Assembly: GCF_000383615.1 (NCBI RefSeq)
Contig: NZ_KB911589.1
Span: 124,001-188,000, forward strand
Length of the DNA: 64,000 nt
DNA from: Streptomyces canus 299MFChir4.1
GTDB taxonomy: Bacteria > Actinomycetota > Actinomycetes > Streptomycetales > Streptomycetaceae
Direction: 5' to 3'
Shown here: positions 26,629 to 34,986 of the stretch, in pieces
How positions within the stretch are numbered: the stretch's first letter is position 1
How the letters are laid out: every line of letters begins with the position of its first letter
Translations under genes and position numbers: made by a program
Notes under the pieces: generated by a model
Told to the model about the DNA's origin: nothing
The model's database searches: none
Seen by the model: the letters and a program-made list of their open reading frames with translations, nothing else

Positions 26629-27203
26629 GCGACGGCACCGCCCTGACCGGCCCGGACGGCGCTCCGCGCTGCCCCTGGGCGCTGTCCACCCCGGACTACG
26701 TGACGTACCACGACGAGGAGTGGGGCCGCCCGGTCCACGGCGACGACGCCCTCTTCGAACGGCTCAGCCTGGAGGCCTTCCAGTCCGGCCTGTCCTGGAT
26801 CACCATCCTCCGCCGCCGTGAGGGCTTCCGCGCCGCCTTCGCGGGCTTCGAGATCGCCAAGGTGGCCACGTTCGGCGAGGCCGACCGCGACCGCCTGCTG
26901 CTCGACCCTGGAATCATCCGCAACCGCGCCAAGGTCGACGCGACGATGGCCAACGCGCGCGTGCTGGCCGAATGGTCCCCGGGCGAGCTGGACGAGCTGA
27001 TCTGGTCCCATGCCCCGACCTCGCACGCGGTCCCCAGGACCCTGGCGGACGTCCCCGCGGTCACCCCGGAGTCGACCGCCCTGTCCAAGGCCCTGAAGAA
27101 GCGCGGCCTGCGGTTCGTGGGCCCGACCACGGCGTACGCCCTGATGCAGGCGTGCGGACTGGTGGACGACCACCTGGAGACCTGCGTCGCCAGGAGCCGC
27201 TGA
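26625..27203 (+). CDS. tag: DNA-3-methyladenine glycosylase I
   Basis: Base-excision repair enzyme that removes 3-methyladenine from DNA. In 192 aa the family's landmarks are visible: N-terminal RCPWA with the zinc Cys, DEEWGRPVHGDDALFERLSLE (catalytic-pocket Glu), GLSWITILRRREGFRAAF, and the C-terminal zinc motif ACGLVDDHLETC. GTG start overlapping the DivIVA-like gene, an order shared with Mycobacterium (Rv1209-Rv1210). Confidence 0.94.
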   Translation: MSDGTALTGPDGAPRCPWALSTPDYVTYHDEEWGRPVHGDDALFERLSLEAFQSGLSWITILRRREGFRAAFAGFEIAKVATFGEADRDRLLLDPGIIRNRAKVDATMANARVLAEWSPGELDELIWSHAPTSHAVPRTLADVPAVTPESTALSKALKKRGLRFVGPTTAYALMQACGLVDDHLETCVARSR

Positions 27204-27209
27204 GCCGCC

Positions 27210-28001
27210 CTACCGGCCCAGGTACTTGGGCGTCTCCTTGTTCACGAAGGCCCGCACGGCGATCGCGTGGTCCTCGGAGGCGCCCGCGAGCGTCTGCAGC
27301 TCGTCCTCCTTCTCCAGCGTCTGCGCCAGGCTGTGCGACAGCGCGTACGCCAGGGACTCCTTGATCGCGCCGTAGGCCACCGTCGGACCCTCGGCCAGCG
27401 CCCGGGCCACCTTCTCGGCCTCCGCCGGCAGCTCGGTGGACGGCACGAGACGGTTCACGATCCCCAGATCATGGGCGTCCCGGGCCGACATGGTCCGCGG
27501 GAAGAGCAGCAGGTCGGCGGCGCGCCCCGGCCCCACCACCCGCGGCAGCGTCCACGAGATCCCGGAGTCCGCGGTCAGCGCCACTCCCGCGAAGGAGGTG
27601 TTGAACGCGGCCGTGTCCGCCGCCACCCGGTAGTCCGCCGCGAGCGCGATCCCGAAGCCGGCGCCCGCCGCGACCCCGTTCACCCCGGCCACCACCGGCT
27701 TCGGCATCTCCGTCAGGGCCCGCACGACCGGGTTGTAGTGCTCCCTGACCGTGCTCATGACCTCCGTGGAGCCCTCGGCGAGCAGCCCGATGTGCTCCTT
27801 GAGGTCCTGCCCCACGCAGAACGCCCGCTCCCCGGCGGCGGTGAGCAGCACGGCCCGTACGGCGTCGTCCGAGGCCGCCGACTCCACGGCCTCCCGCAGC
27901 GCGACCTTGGTGGCGATGTTCAGCGCGTTCATCGCCTCCGGCCGGTTCAGCGTGATCGTCGCGAGCCCGTCGTGCACCTCGTAGAGCACGGTGTCGGCCA
28001 T
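27210..28001 (-). CDS. Enoyl-CoA hydratase/isomerase (crotonase) family protein
   Basis: A 263-aa crotonase. Oxyanion-hole segments are ERAFCVGQDLKEH and AGVNGVAAGAGFGIALAADYRVA. Where hydratases have a catalytic Glu this protein reads TADSGISWTLPRVVG with Asp, as in PaaG-type isomerases, so double-bond isomerisation is more likely than hydration. ATG at 28001 with GGAGGGG 6-7 bases upstream. Convergent with tag, with only 6 bases between the stop codons. Confidence 0.87.
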   Translation of the reverse strand: MADTVLYEVHDGLATITLNRPEAMNALNIATKVALREAVESAASDDAVRAVLLTAAGERAFCVGQDLKEHIGLLAEGSTEVMSTVREHYNPVVRALTEMPKPVVAGVNGVAAGAGFGIALAADYRVAADTAAFNTSFAGVALTADSGISWTLPRVVGPGRAADLLLFPRTMSARDAHDLGIVNRLVPSTELPAEAEKVARALAEGPTVAYGAIKESLAYALSHSLAQTLEKEDELQTLAGASEDHAIAVRAFVNKETPKYLGR

Positions 28002-28359
28002 GGCGTATCCCCTCCGGTGTGTCCGCTGCATCCGATGTCCGAGGACAGCATGGCGGAGATCGCGGTCCGCGGACCGGACCGGACGTGTGACCTGCGTCAA
28101 AGAATTACGGAGCGCTTACGAGCGGCTGGGATCGGCGCGGCGGCGGAGTATCGCAGCCACATCGCCGAATTGAGTGGTTTTGCTCGCGCGCGTTGCCCAA
28201 GCGATGCCGACTGATGTTGGTCATCGGGTCCTGCGATGCGGGATAATGGCTGGGAAGCAATGTGTTCGATGCCGGTGGCGTGTGTCCCTTCTTGGATGCG
28301 CGTGCCCTCCCAGGGCTGTCGGCTTTGACGATGAGCTGGTTTCAGGAAGGGGAACGAGC
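28002..28359. other. Intergenic region between crotonase and DUF3117 genes
   Basis: About 360 bases without a convincing gene. It must contain the divergent promoter for the crotonase and that of the DUF3117 gene. The stretch near 28085-28120 (GTCAAAGAATTACGGAGCG) is AT-richer than its surroundings. A -35/-10 pair is listed separately. Short frames here lack Streptomyces codon bias. Confidence 0.6.
28217..28247 (+). promoter_or_regulatory. Candidate vegetative promoter for DUF3117 gene
   Basis: TTGGTC (28217-28222) and GATAAT (28242-28247) separated by 19 bases, or TGGTCA with 18. The match to the HrdB consensus is moderate; the -10 is good. Start of transcription would be about 105 bases before the ATG. 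Confidence 0.4.
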
Positions 28360-28527
28360 ATGGCGGCCATGAAGCCGCGGACGGGCGATGGCCCGCTCGA
28401 GGTGACAAAGGAGGGGCGGGGCATCGTCATGCGCGTTCCGCTCGAAGGCGGCGGTCGGCTCGTCGTCGAGCTGACGCCTGACGAGGCCGACGCGCTCGGT
28501 GACGCCCTCAAGAAGGTCGTCGGCTGA
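28360..28527 (+). CDS. DUF3117 small protein
   Basis: A 55-aa protein highly conserved in actinobacteria: MAAMKPRTGDGPLEVTKEGR, then GIVMRVPLEGGGRLVVELTPDEADALGDALK. Small beta-rich fold, no known activity. ATG at 28360 with GGAAGGGGAACG upstream. In Mycobacterium the same small gene lies next to the methyltransferase-sigE cluster, as here. Confidence 0.92.
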   Translation: MAAMKPRTGDGPLEVTKEGRGIVMRVPLEGGGRLVVELTPDEADALGDALKKVVG

Positions 28528-28552
28528 CGCGGAAGCGACCATACCCTTTCGG

Positions 28553-28584
28553 CTGCCCCGGCATCTTTTGAGGTGCCGGGGCAG
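28553..28584. terminator. Bidirectional terminator
   Basis: Eleven-bp stem CTGCCCCGGCA (28553-28563) / TGCCGGGGCAG (28574-28584), loop TCTTTTGAGG, between the convergent DUF3117 and methyltransferase genes. Confidence 0.8.
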
Positions 28585-28631
28585 AGGTCTGCCCGGGCGG
28601 TCCCCCGAATGGCCGTACGGCCCTCAACGGC

Positions 28632-29264
28632 TCAGCGCTTGACCGCGCAGAGCAGTCCGTCGCCCACCGGCAGCAGCGACGGCACCAGTTCCTGGCTCTC
28701 GCGTACGGCCCGCAGCAGCTCCCTGAGGCGCAGCACCTCGGTCGGCTGCGGTCCGGAGTCCACCGTGCGGCCGTTGGCGAAGACGCCCTCGAAGACCACC
28801 AGGCCACCGGGGCGCAGCAGGCGCAACGATTCAGCGAGATAGTCCATGACCTCCTGCCGGTCGCCGTCACAGAAGACGAGGTCGTAGCCGGCGTCGGCGA
28901 GACGGGGCAGGACGTCCAGGGCGCGGCCCGGGATGAAGCGGGCCCGGTTGCTGGCGAAGCCGCAGGCGCGGAACGCCTGGCGGGCGAACTGCTGGTGCTC
29001 CGGCTCGGGGTCGACGGTGGTCAGCACCCCGTCCGGGCGCATGCCGTACAGCAGGTGAATGCCGGACACGCCGGTGCCGGTGCCGATCTCGGCGACCGCC
29101 TTGGCGTCCACGGAGGCTGCCAGCAACCGCAGCGCCGCGCCCGCGCCGGGCGACACCGAGCGCAGTCCCGCCTCACGGGCCCGGTCCCGGGCCCAGCTCA
29201 GGACTTCGTCCTCGGCGACGTAGGCGTCGGCGAACGCCCAGTTCGTCTGCCGGTTGCCGGTAAT
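28632..29264 (-). CDS. O-methyltransferase (Rv1220c-like), apparent ATT start
   Basis: SAM-dependent methyltransferase of family 3, 210 aa. SAM motif I is VAEIGTGTGVSG; VDPEPEH and DLVFCDGDRQEV follow, and the acidic metal site is partly conserved. The first ordinary start (GTG at 29156) would cut off 36 residues (GNRQTNWAFADAYVAEDEV...) that have strong GC3 bias and match relatives. In frame above them only ATT at 29264 is well placed: a perfect AAGGAG (29271-29276 on this strand) lies 6 bases upstream, and no ATG, GTG or TTG was found in frame in the stretch read above it. Divergent from the ECF sigma gene, as in Mycobacterium. Substrate unknown. Confidence 0.85.
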   Translation of the reverse strand: MTGNRQTNWAFADAYVAEDEVLSWARDRAREAGLRSVSPGAGAALRLLAASVDAKAVAEIGTGTGVSGIHLLYGMRPDGVLTTVDPEPEHQQFARQAFRACGFASNRARFIPGRALDVLPRLADAGYDLVFCDGDRQEVMDYLAESLRLLRPGGLVVFEGVFANGRTVDSGPQPTEVLRLRELLRAVRESQELVPSLLPVGDGLLCAVKR

Positions 29265-29316
29265 GACCCTCTCCTTGCCCCGTGGTTGCCTGGGCGTGAC
29301 TGTATCCGTTGCCGTC

Positions 29317-29345
29317 GGGAACCCGCAGATGGGACCGGGCGTTTA
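29317..29345 (+). promoter_or_regulatory. Candidate ECF-type promoter upstream of the sigma gene
   Basis: GGGAACCC at 29317-29324 and CGTTTA at 29340-29345; GGAAC and CGTT are separated by 17 bases. This matches the GGAAC-N16/17-CGTT form recognised by SigE/SigH-type ECF factors, suggesting the sigma gene transcribes itself. The start point would be near 29352, between the methyltransferase and sigma genes. Confidence 0.6.
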
Positions 29346-29493
29346 GAGGGGTGGAGACGCACCCGGGGGGACACAGTTGGATCACGAAGCCGAGCGGGCC
29401 CTCGAGCAACTGCTGACGCAGGGGACCGAGTGGTACCAGCCCAGATCAAATTCTCGTAAAACCGCTTATCCGGAGCTAACGGGCGAGGTGGCT

Positions 29494-30264
29494 ATGGTAG
29501 GGGCTCCACTGGAGACAACCAGAGCCGACAGGGGAGGTGCGGCCGCGCCTGGAGATCGTGGGGGAGTGCTGCGGCGCTTCCTCGGATCGGCGGGCAGGCC
29601 GAGATCCGTGAACGACACCGCTGACAACAGCCACGCCGGCGACTACGCCCAGACCGCGACCTTTGCCACCGACGCGGACGGGCAGGCGTGGACTCCGCCC
29701 ACCTGGGAGGAGATCGTCAGCACGCACAGCGGCCGCGTCTACCGCCTCGCGTACCGCCTCACCGGTAACCAGCACGACGCCGAGGACCTCACACAGGAGG
29801 TCTTCGTCCGCGTCTTCCGCTCGCTGTCCACGTACACACCGGGCACCTTCGAGGGCTGGCTGCACCGCATCACCACCAACCTCTTCCTGGACATGGTCCG
29901 CCGCAAGCAGCGCATCCGTTTCGACGCCCTCGGCGAGGACGCGGCCGAGCGACTGCCCAGCCGCGAGCCGTCACCCCAGCAGGTCTTCAACGACGCCCAC
30001 TTCGACGCGGACGTCCAGCAGGCCCTCGACACCCTCGCGCCGGAGTTCCGCGCCGCGGTCGTCCTGTGCGACATCGAGGGGCTGTCGTACGAGGAGATCG
30101 CCGCGACCCTGGGCGTCAAGCTCGGCACGGTCCGCTCGCGGATCCACCGCGGCCGGTCCCAGCTGCGCAAGGCCCTTGCCCACCGCTCACCCGAGGCCCG
30201 TGCCGAGCGCCGCTCGTTCATGGCCCGGGTCCCCGCGCTGGGGGGAGGGGGCGCGTCCGCGTGA
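29494..30264 (+). CDS. ECF sigma factor (actinobacterial SigE-like)
   Basis: A 256-aa ECF sigma factor. An unstructured N-terminus is followed by sigma2 (WEEIVSTHSGRVYRLAYRLTGNQHDAEDLTQEVFVRVF, with the LTGNxxDAEDLTQE core-binding motif) and sigma4 (LDTLAPEFRAAVVLCDIEGLSYEEIAATLGVKLGTVRSRIHRGR). ATG at 29494 follows GCGAGGTGG. The frame stays open to a TTG at 29377 preceded by GGGGGGA, giving a possible 295-aa form. The zinc anti-sigma gene follows by GTGA overlap. The neighbourhood equals mycobacterial sigE, so a cell-envelope-stress regulon is likely. It is not the S. coelicolor protein named SigE. Confidence 0.92.
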   Translation: MVGAPLETTRADRGGAAAPGDRGGVLRRFLGSAGRPRSVNDTADNSHAGDYAQTATFATDADGQAWTPPTWEEIVSTHSGRVYRLAYRLTGNQHDAEDLTQEVFVRVFRSLSTYTPGTFEGWLHRITTNLFLDMVRRKQRIRFDALGEDAAERLPSREPSPQQVFNDAHFDADVQQALDTLAPEFRAAVVLCDIEGLSYEEIAATLGVKLGTVRSRIHRGRSQLRKALAHRSPEARAERRSFMARVPALGGGGASA

Positions 30265-31223
30265 GTGGATCACTGCCCAAACCCGGCGAGGGGAGCCTCG
30301 CGGAACAGCATCTGGGAGACCGACTCGCCGCCCTGGTGGACGGCGAGCTCGGTCACGCCACGCGAGAGCGTGTCCTCGCGCATCTCGCCACCTGCCCGAA
30401 GTGCAAGGCGGAGGCGGACGCCCAGCGCCGCCTGAAGAACGTCTTCGCGGAGGCCGCTCCGCCCCCGCCCTCCGAGAGCTTCCTGGCCCGCCTCCAAGGG
30501 CTGCCGGGAGGTGATCCCGACGACGGCGACAGCTCACCGTTCGACGGGGGAGGATTCGGAGGACTGCCGGGGCGACCCGGCACCACCGGAGCGTTCGGCG
30601 TAAGACGTGGCGAGCGCTTCGCGTTCGACTACGTCCCCGCCCGCCCGCACGCCGCGCTGCTCCCGCCCTCCTCGGGCCGGGGCTTCCGTATCCATGACGT
30701 CAGCCGCCACGAGACCGACCGCTCGGCCTCGCGCGGCATGCGGTTCGCGGTCGTCGCCGCCGGGGCGGTGTCGCTGGCCGCGATCGCGCTGGGCGGCGTC
30801 ACCACCGGGGTACCGGGCGACGCCGACGCCCGAGGGGCCGGCAGCAATGTGACACCGGCGCGCACGGCGGGCACGGGAGCCGCGGTGCCGGAGAACCAGC
30901 GCCGCCGTGGCGTGGGTCCGCTGCTCACGCAGGACCAGGGACAGCGGACGACGGGTGAGACACCGGTCGCCCCGACCACCGCGTCCGCCCCGCTGCTGCC
31001 GGGCATCCCCGCCCAGGTGCAGGAGGCGGCCCTGCACGCCCTGACGGCGCCCGTCGTCGCCGGTGCAGCCGCGATGTCGCCACTCATACGTCCGCTCAGC
31101 GCCAGCCCGCCGCTCACCCTGACGTCCCTGTCCACACCGCCGGACCCCACCACCGCCGGCTTCCTCGCCGCGTCCATTCCCCCCACCACGTCAGCGCCCA
31201 CTCCCCCCAGCTCCGCCCGCTGA
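30261..31223 (+). CDS. Zinc-containing anti-sigma factor (RseA-like)
   Basis: A 320-aa membrane anti-sigma factor for the preceding sigma. The ZAS motif H-x3-C-x2-C is seen in LAHLATCPKCKAEAD (about residue 35), after a helical LGDRLAALVDGELGHATRERV segment. A Gly/Pro-rich linker, one transmembrane helix (MRFAVVAAGAVSLAAIALGG, about 160-180) and a Thr/Pro/Ala-rich extracytoplasmic tail follow. GTG start overlaps the sigma stop. The topology suggests envelope stress is sensed outside and the sigma released inside; the HtrA protease next door may act on this pathway (inference). Confidence 0.9.
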   Translation: MSGSLPKPGEGSLAEQHLGDRLAALVDGELGHATRERVLAHLATCPKCKAEADAQRRLKNVFAEAAPPPPSESFLARLQGLPGGDPDDGDSSPFDGGGFGGLPGRPGTTGAFGVRRGERFAFDYVPARPHAALLPPSSGRGFRIHDVSRHETDRSASRGMRFAVVAAGAVSLAAIALGGVTTGVPGDADARGAGSNVTPARTAGTGAAVPENQRRRGVGPLLTQDQGQRTTGETPVAPTTASAPLLPGIPAQVQEAALHALTAPVVAGAAAMSPLIRPLSASPPLTLTSLSTPPDPTTAGFLAASIPPTTSAPTPPSSAR

Positions 31224-31314
31224 CCGGCGCCCTGCTCCGCGGCGCCCGAACCTGGTTGAATCCACAGACAGGTCGACGTGCCGCGCACCGCGGCCGGTCA
31301 CCTGTGGGGGGAGC

Positions 31315-33234
31315 ATGGACGAGGGCAAGCCGAGGGCGGTTTCCGGGCCGGCCGAGGGGGCTTCGCCGGGGACCGGCCCGACGGGGTCCGACGGTGACTT
31401 CTTGCTCGGGCCACCGGAAGATCGGGCGTCCGGTGCGGGGACGCACGGGCCGGCGGCCGCGGACGACTTCGAGCTGAGGCCTCCGGGGCCGCGCAGAGTG
31501 GGCGTGCCGCTCGGTGAAGGGCAAGGCCCGCAGGACCGGCCCGAGCCGCCGCAGGACTACGACTCCTCCAGCACTCCGCCCTATGGCGTACCGGGTCCCT
31601 GGGCCCCCGCCCCGCGGGTCCAGCACCCGCCGACGACCACAGCGACGCACGGCACCGGGATACCGGCACCGCCCACGGCAGTGCCCAGCTCCGTGCCGCC
31701 GCCTCACGGCATGCCTGGCCCTGAGGTGCCGGAGGGGTCGGAGGTGCCTGAGATGCCGGAGGTGCCAGAGGGCCGGGGCACAGCGATACCCGCACCCCCG
31801 ACGCCCCACGGCTCCCCGACGCCCGCACCGCAGGAAGGGCCCGACACACCCAGGTCCGCACTGTCTCCCGACGTACCGGTGCCGCCGTGTGACGCCCCGG
31901 CTCCGGTCCCAGCCCCGGTCCAAGCCCCGGCCCCGGCGCCGCACCTCGACGCGCCCGGCCAGCCCCCTGCGGCCGCCCCGGCGCCCCCAGCCGACCGGCC
32001 CCCAGTCTCACCCCCGGCGTCGGCCACCCCGAACCCCTGGCAGAACTACGACCCCTGGGCCCCCGTCCCCGCCCCCCTCCAGCAGACCAGTGCCGCGGTC
32101 GACACCGAGGGCGCCCGGCGTCGCCGAGCGCGGCGGGTGCTTCTCCTCGGTGCTCTCCTGCTCGCGCTCGTGGCGGGCGGGATCGGCGGGGTCGTAGGGG
32201 CCTATCTCGAGCGCAACGGCGTGGGAGGTGACGTCGTCGCGTTGCCGCAGGCCGAGGAGGAGCCCGCGGGGCGCGCGCCCGGCACGGTCGCCGGGATCGC
32301 CGCGAGGGCGCTGCCCAGCGTCGTGACCCTGCATGTGAGGGGGGCCGAGGAGTCCGGGACCGGGACCGGGTTCGTGCTGGACGAGCGCGGTCACATCCTC
32401 ACCAACAACCACGTCGTGGAGCCGGCCGGCGCCGGCGGCGAGATATCGGTGACCTTTCAGAGCGGGGACACCGCCGAGGCCACCGTCGTGGGGCGGGACA
32501 GCGGCTACGACCTCGCCGTCGTCGAGGTGAGCGGTGTAGGCGGGCTGCGGCCCATGCCCCTCGGCAACTCCGACAGCGTCCAGGTCGGTGACCCCGTCGT
32601 CGCCATCGGCGCCCCCTTCGACCTGGAGGGCACCGTGACCTCCGGGATCATCAGCGCGAAGGAACGGCCTGTCACCGCCGGAGGCGAGAGCGGGGAGGGG
32701 AGCGACGTGTCGTATGTCGACGCCCTGCAGACCGATGCCCCCATCAACCCCGGCAACTCCGGCGGCCCCCTCCTCGACTCCCGGGCCCGTGTCATCGGCA
32801 TCAACTCCGCCATCCGTTCCGCCGACGACGGCACAGGCTCCGGGACCGGACAGGCCGGTTCGATAGGTCTCGGCTTCGCCATTCCCGTCAATCAGGCCAA
32901 GCGGGTCGCGGAAGAACTGATCAACACCGGCAGGGCGACCCATCCCGTCATCGGAGTCACCCTCGACATGGACTACACGGGCGACGGCGCCCGGATAGGG
33001 ACGAAAGGCAGCGACGGCGGACCCGCCGTGACCGATGGCGGTCCGGGCGACCGGGCCGGACTCCGGGCGGGCGACGTCATCACCGCGGTCGACGGCCGCC
33101 GTATCCACTCCGGCGACGAACTCATCGTGAGGACCCGCGCCCACCGCCCCGGCGACCGCCTGCAGCTCACCCTGAAGCGCGACGGCGGGGAAAGGAAACT
33201 CTCGCTGGTCCTCGGATCCTCGGACGGCGGCTGA
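31315..33234 (+). CDS. htrA: HtrA/DegP-like membrane serine protease with PDZ domain
   Basis: A 639-aa protein. About 250 cytoplasmic residues are Pro-rich and disordered, one transmembrane helix follows (RVLLLGALLLALVAGGIGGVVGA), then a trypsin-like protease with His in TNNHVVEP, Asp in SGYDLAVVEV and Ser in INPGNSGGPLLD, and a C-terminal PDZ domain (GGPGDRAGLRAGDVITAVDG). All catalytic residues are present. It acts outside the membrane in protein quality control. Ribosome-binding site GGGGGGAG. The order sigma, anti-sigma, htrA, tatB is shared with Mycobacterium. Confidence 0.93.
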   Translation: MDEGKPRAVSGPAEGASPGTGPTGSDGDFLLGPPEDRASGAGTHGPAAADDFELRPPGPRRVGVPLGEGQGPQDRPEPPQDYDSSSTPPYGVPGPWAPAPRVQHPPTTTATHGTGIPAPPTAVPSSVPPPHGMPGPEVPEGSEVPEMPEVPEGRGTAIPAPPTPHGSPTPAPQEGPDTPRSALSPDVPVPPCDAPAPVPAPVQAPAPAPHLDAPGQPPAAAPAPPADRPPVSPPASATPNPWQNYDPWAPVPAPLQQTSAAVDTEGARRRRARRVLLLGALLLALVAGGIGGVVGAYLERNGVGGDVVALPQAEEEPAGRAPGTVAGIAARALPSVVTLHVRGAEESGTGTGFVLDERGHILTNNHVVEPAGAGGEISVTFQSGDTAEATVVGRDSGYDLAVVEVSGVGGLRPMPLGNSDSVQVGDPVVAIGAPFDLEGTVTSGIISAKERPVTAGGESGEGSDVSYVDALQTDAPINPGNSGGPLLDSRARVIGINSAIRSADDGTGSGTGQAGSIGLGFAIPVNQAKRVAEELINTGRATHPVIGVTLDMDYTGDGARIGTKGSDGGPAVTDGGPGDRAGLRAGDVITAVDGRRIHSGDELIVRTRAHRPGDRLQLTLKRDGGERKLSLVLGSSDGG

Positions 33235-33541
33235 AAGGCCGAGAGAATCGACAAAGGTCCGACAAAGGTTCGGCGGACGACGGGCAGAGGACCGGCGGAG
33301 GACGGCACTGGGCCGGCAGTGGACCGGCAATGGAGCGATTGACAGAAACCTCATAGAGGTGCCCCGGAATCCCGCTCCACAAGGCAAACAACCCGGAAAA
33401 CCGCCCACCCGCACGGACTCGGCGCCCTCGGGACGGTACCGGTCGTACGGGATCCCCAGGTACCGTGGACCCGGCCCGGACCACGGAAGACCGCACAGAC
33501 CACCGAGGGCCGAGGACCGAGGACATCGCAAGGAGCTTCAG
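33235..33541. other. Intergenic region htrA-tatB with degenerate 12-base repeats
   Basis: No gene is seen. GACAAAGGT occurs twice near 33250-33270. From about 33283 to 33333 the sequence cycles through related units of ~12 bases containing CCGGC (GGACCGGCGGAGG, GGGCCGGCAGTG, GGACCGGCAATGG). A TTGACA lies at 33339-33344 but has no good -10 at normal spacing. The tatB promoter is presumably here. Confidence 0.5.
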
Positions 33542-33970
33542 GTGTTCAATGACATAGGACCGCTCGAGCTGATCACGCTCGTTGTCCTCGCCGTGCTCGT
33601 CTTCGGTCCGGACAAGCTCCCGAAGGTCATTCAGGACGTCATGCGGACCGTGCGCAAGATCCGCGAGTTCTCGGAGAGCGCCAAGCAGGACATCCGCTCG
33701 GAGCTGGGCCCGGAGTTCAAGGACTTCGAGTTCGAGGACCTCAACCCCAAGACGTTCATCCGCAAGCAGCTGGACAACGACGAGCTGGGGCTCAAGGAGA
33801 TCCGCAACGGCTTCGACCTGAAGAAGGAGATGGCCGAGGTCACCGACTCCGTGCACGGCACGGACACCTCGCCGTCCCCGTCCTCCTCCGGTGGCCGGAT
33901 CGACATGACCAAGAAGCCCGAGGAGCCCGGCAAGGACGACCGCCCGCCCTTCGACGCGGACGCCACCTGA
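33542..33970 (+). CDS. tatB: Twin-arginine translocase subunit TatB
   Basis: A 142-aa protein with one short N-terminal membrane helix (IGPLELITLVVLAVLVFGPDKLP, the GPxEL...FGPxKLP hallmark) followed by an amphipathic helix (VIQDVMRTVRKIREFSESAKQ) and a charged tail. Length above 120 aa, the Glu in GPLEL and its genomic position point to TatB rather than TatA. It forms the receptor with TatC for folded proteins carrying RR signals. GTG start at 33542 with AAGGAG upstream. tatC is not in the window. Confidence 0.9.
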   Translation: MFNDIGPLELITLVVLAVLVFGPDKLPKVIQDVMRTVRKIREFSESAKQDIRSELGPEFKDFEFEDLNPKTFIRKQLDNDELGLKEIRNGFDLKKEMAEVTDSVHGTDTSPSPSSSGGRIDMTKKPEEPGKDDRPPFDADAT

Positions 33971-34263
33971 GCCGTACGCCCCACCGGAAGGCGCCTGCCG
34001 AGCAGTTGAGCTCGCGGGCGCCCTTTCCCGTCGTACGTGACGCGTTTCATATCGCGTTCTCACCTCGAACGGCCCCTGTAGGGCCCTCGTACGCCCTGAA
34101 GCCACCCTTCGTGCGCCCCGCGCGTCGGGTGGTTTCCGCGCAGCTCGGAGCGGTGTGGCTATGCTGCCGAGTTGTTGTGCGGGCCGTACGCGAACCAGCG
34201 ACGCCGCCCGAAGGGGGGCGGGCCGGTCCGGTCCGACGAGAGCTAGTAGGAGGCGTCCGGCAC

Positions 34264-34929
34264 ATGGAGACGACGAGTGGGGCAGTCGCGCAGGCGCCGG
34301 CCGCGGAGGGTGGCCAGCAGGTTCCCTCCGCCCGGCGCACGGTCGACGGCTACCTTCAGGCGCCCTTCCCCTGGTACGGCCTCGACGAGGCCTTCACGGG
34401 GCCGCGCTGGCTGATGCAGGTCGGCACGTCGGCCGACGGGGCCGTCGAGCACGGGTCGATCGGCCACGGTGACGAGCCCTCGGTGAAGAACGAGGCGGGC
34501 TCCACGGGGGAGCCGAAGGAGAAGTTCGCGGTCGTGGTGACCGTCGCCGCGAACCCGTCCCGCAGGAGCGCGGACGGCACGGGACTGCTGGAGGCCACGT
34601 CGGTCTCCTCCGCCGCCTGGCTGGCCGGGGTGGGGCTGCTGTCGTTCACCTGGCCCGGGCAGATGGACCACTCCCTGCGCGACGACTGGCTGGACCAGCA
34701 GACCGAGACGGCCTGGGTCCTGGCGGACGACCTCGAAGGACCCGACTGGTCCACCCTGTCCCTTCCGGTGGACGGCGTGCCAGCGCCGTTCCACTACCGG
34801 GAGTCGGAGTTCGGCTGGGTGCTCGCGGGCTCCACACAGGAAGGGGTGCACGTGGGGGCGTACGGGAGAGGCATGAGCGCGTACGGGCTCGGATTCGCGA
34901 TGATCAAGGACATCTCGGCGTACGCGTAG
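34264..34929 (+). CDS. Conserved Streptomyces hypothetical protein
   Basis: A 221-aa soluble protein without signal peptide or membrane segment. Characteristic segments are VDGYLQAPFPWYGLDEAFTG near residue 30, FTWPGQMDHSLRDDWLDQQ and SEFGWVLAGSTQEGVHVGAYGRGMSAYGLGF at the end. I do not recognise a domain. Relatives appear to be confined to Streptomyces and kin at this locus. ATG at 34264; GGAGG lies about 11 bases upstream. It could be an SseB-like or immunity-type protein, but nothing decides this. Confidence 0.72.
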   Translation: METTSGAVAQAPAAEGGQQVPSARRTVDGYLQAPFPWYGLDEAFTGPRWLMQVGTSADGAVEHGSIGHGDEPSVKNEAGSTGEPKEKFAVVVTVAANPSRRSADGTGLLEATSVSSAAWLAGVGLLSFTWPGQMDHSLRDDWLDQQTETAWVLADDLEGPDWSTLSLPVDGVPAPFHYRESEFGWVLAGSTQEGVHVGAYGRGMSAYGLGFAMIKDISAYA

Positions 34930-34937
34930 CGCGCCCA

Positions 34938-34965
34938 GGGGCACCGCAGGCCCGTGCGGTGCCCC
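34938..34965. terminator. Bidirectional terminator
   Basis: Eleven-bp stem GGGGCACCGCA (34938-34948) / TGCGGTGCCCC (34955-34965), loop of 6, between the convergent hypothetical and glycosyltransferase genes. Confidence 0.8.
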
Positions 34966-34986
34966 ATGACCGGCCTGTCGGCCGTC

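Noticed and set aside
33339..33362. TTGACA at 33339 as the tatB promoter
   Set aside because: No acceptable -10 box at 16-19 bases.
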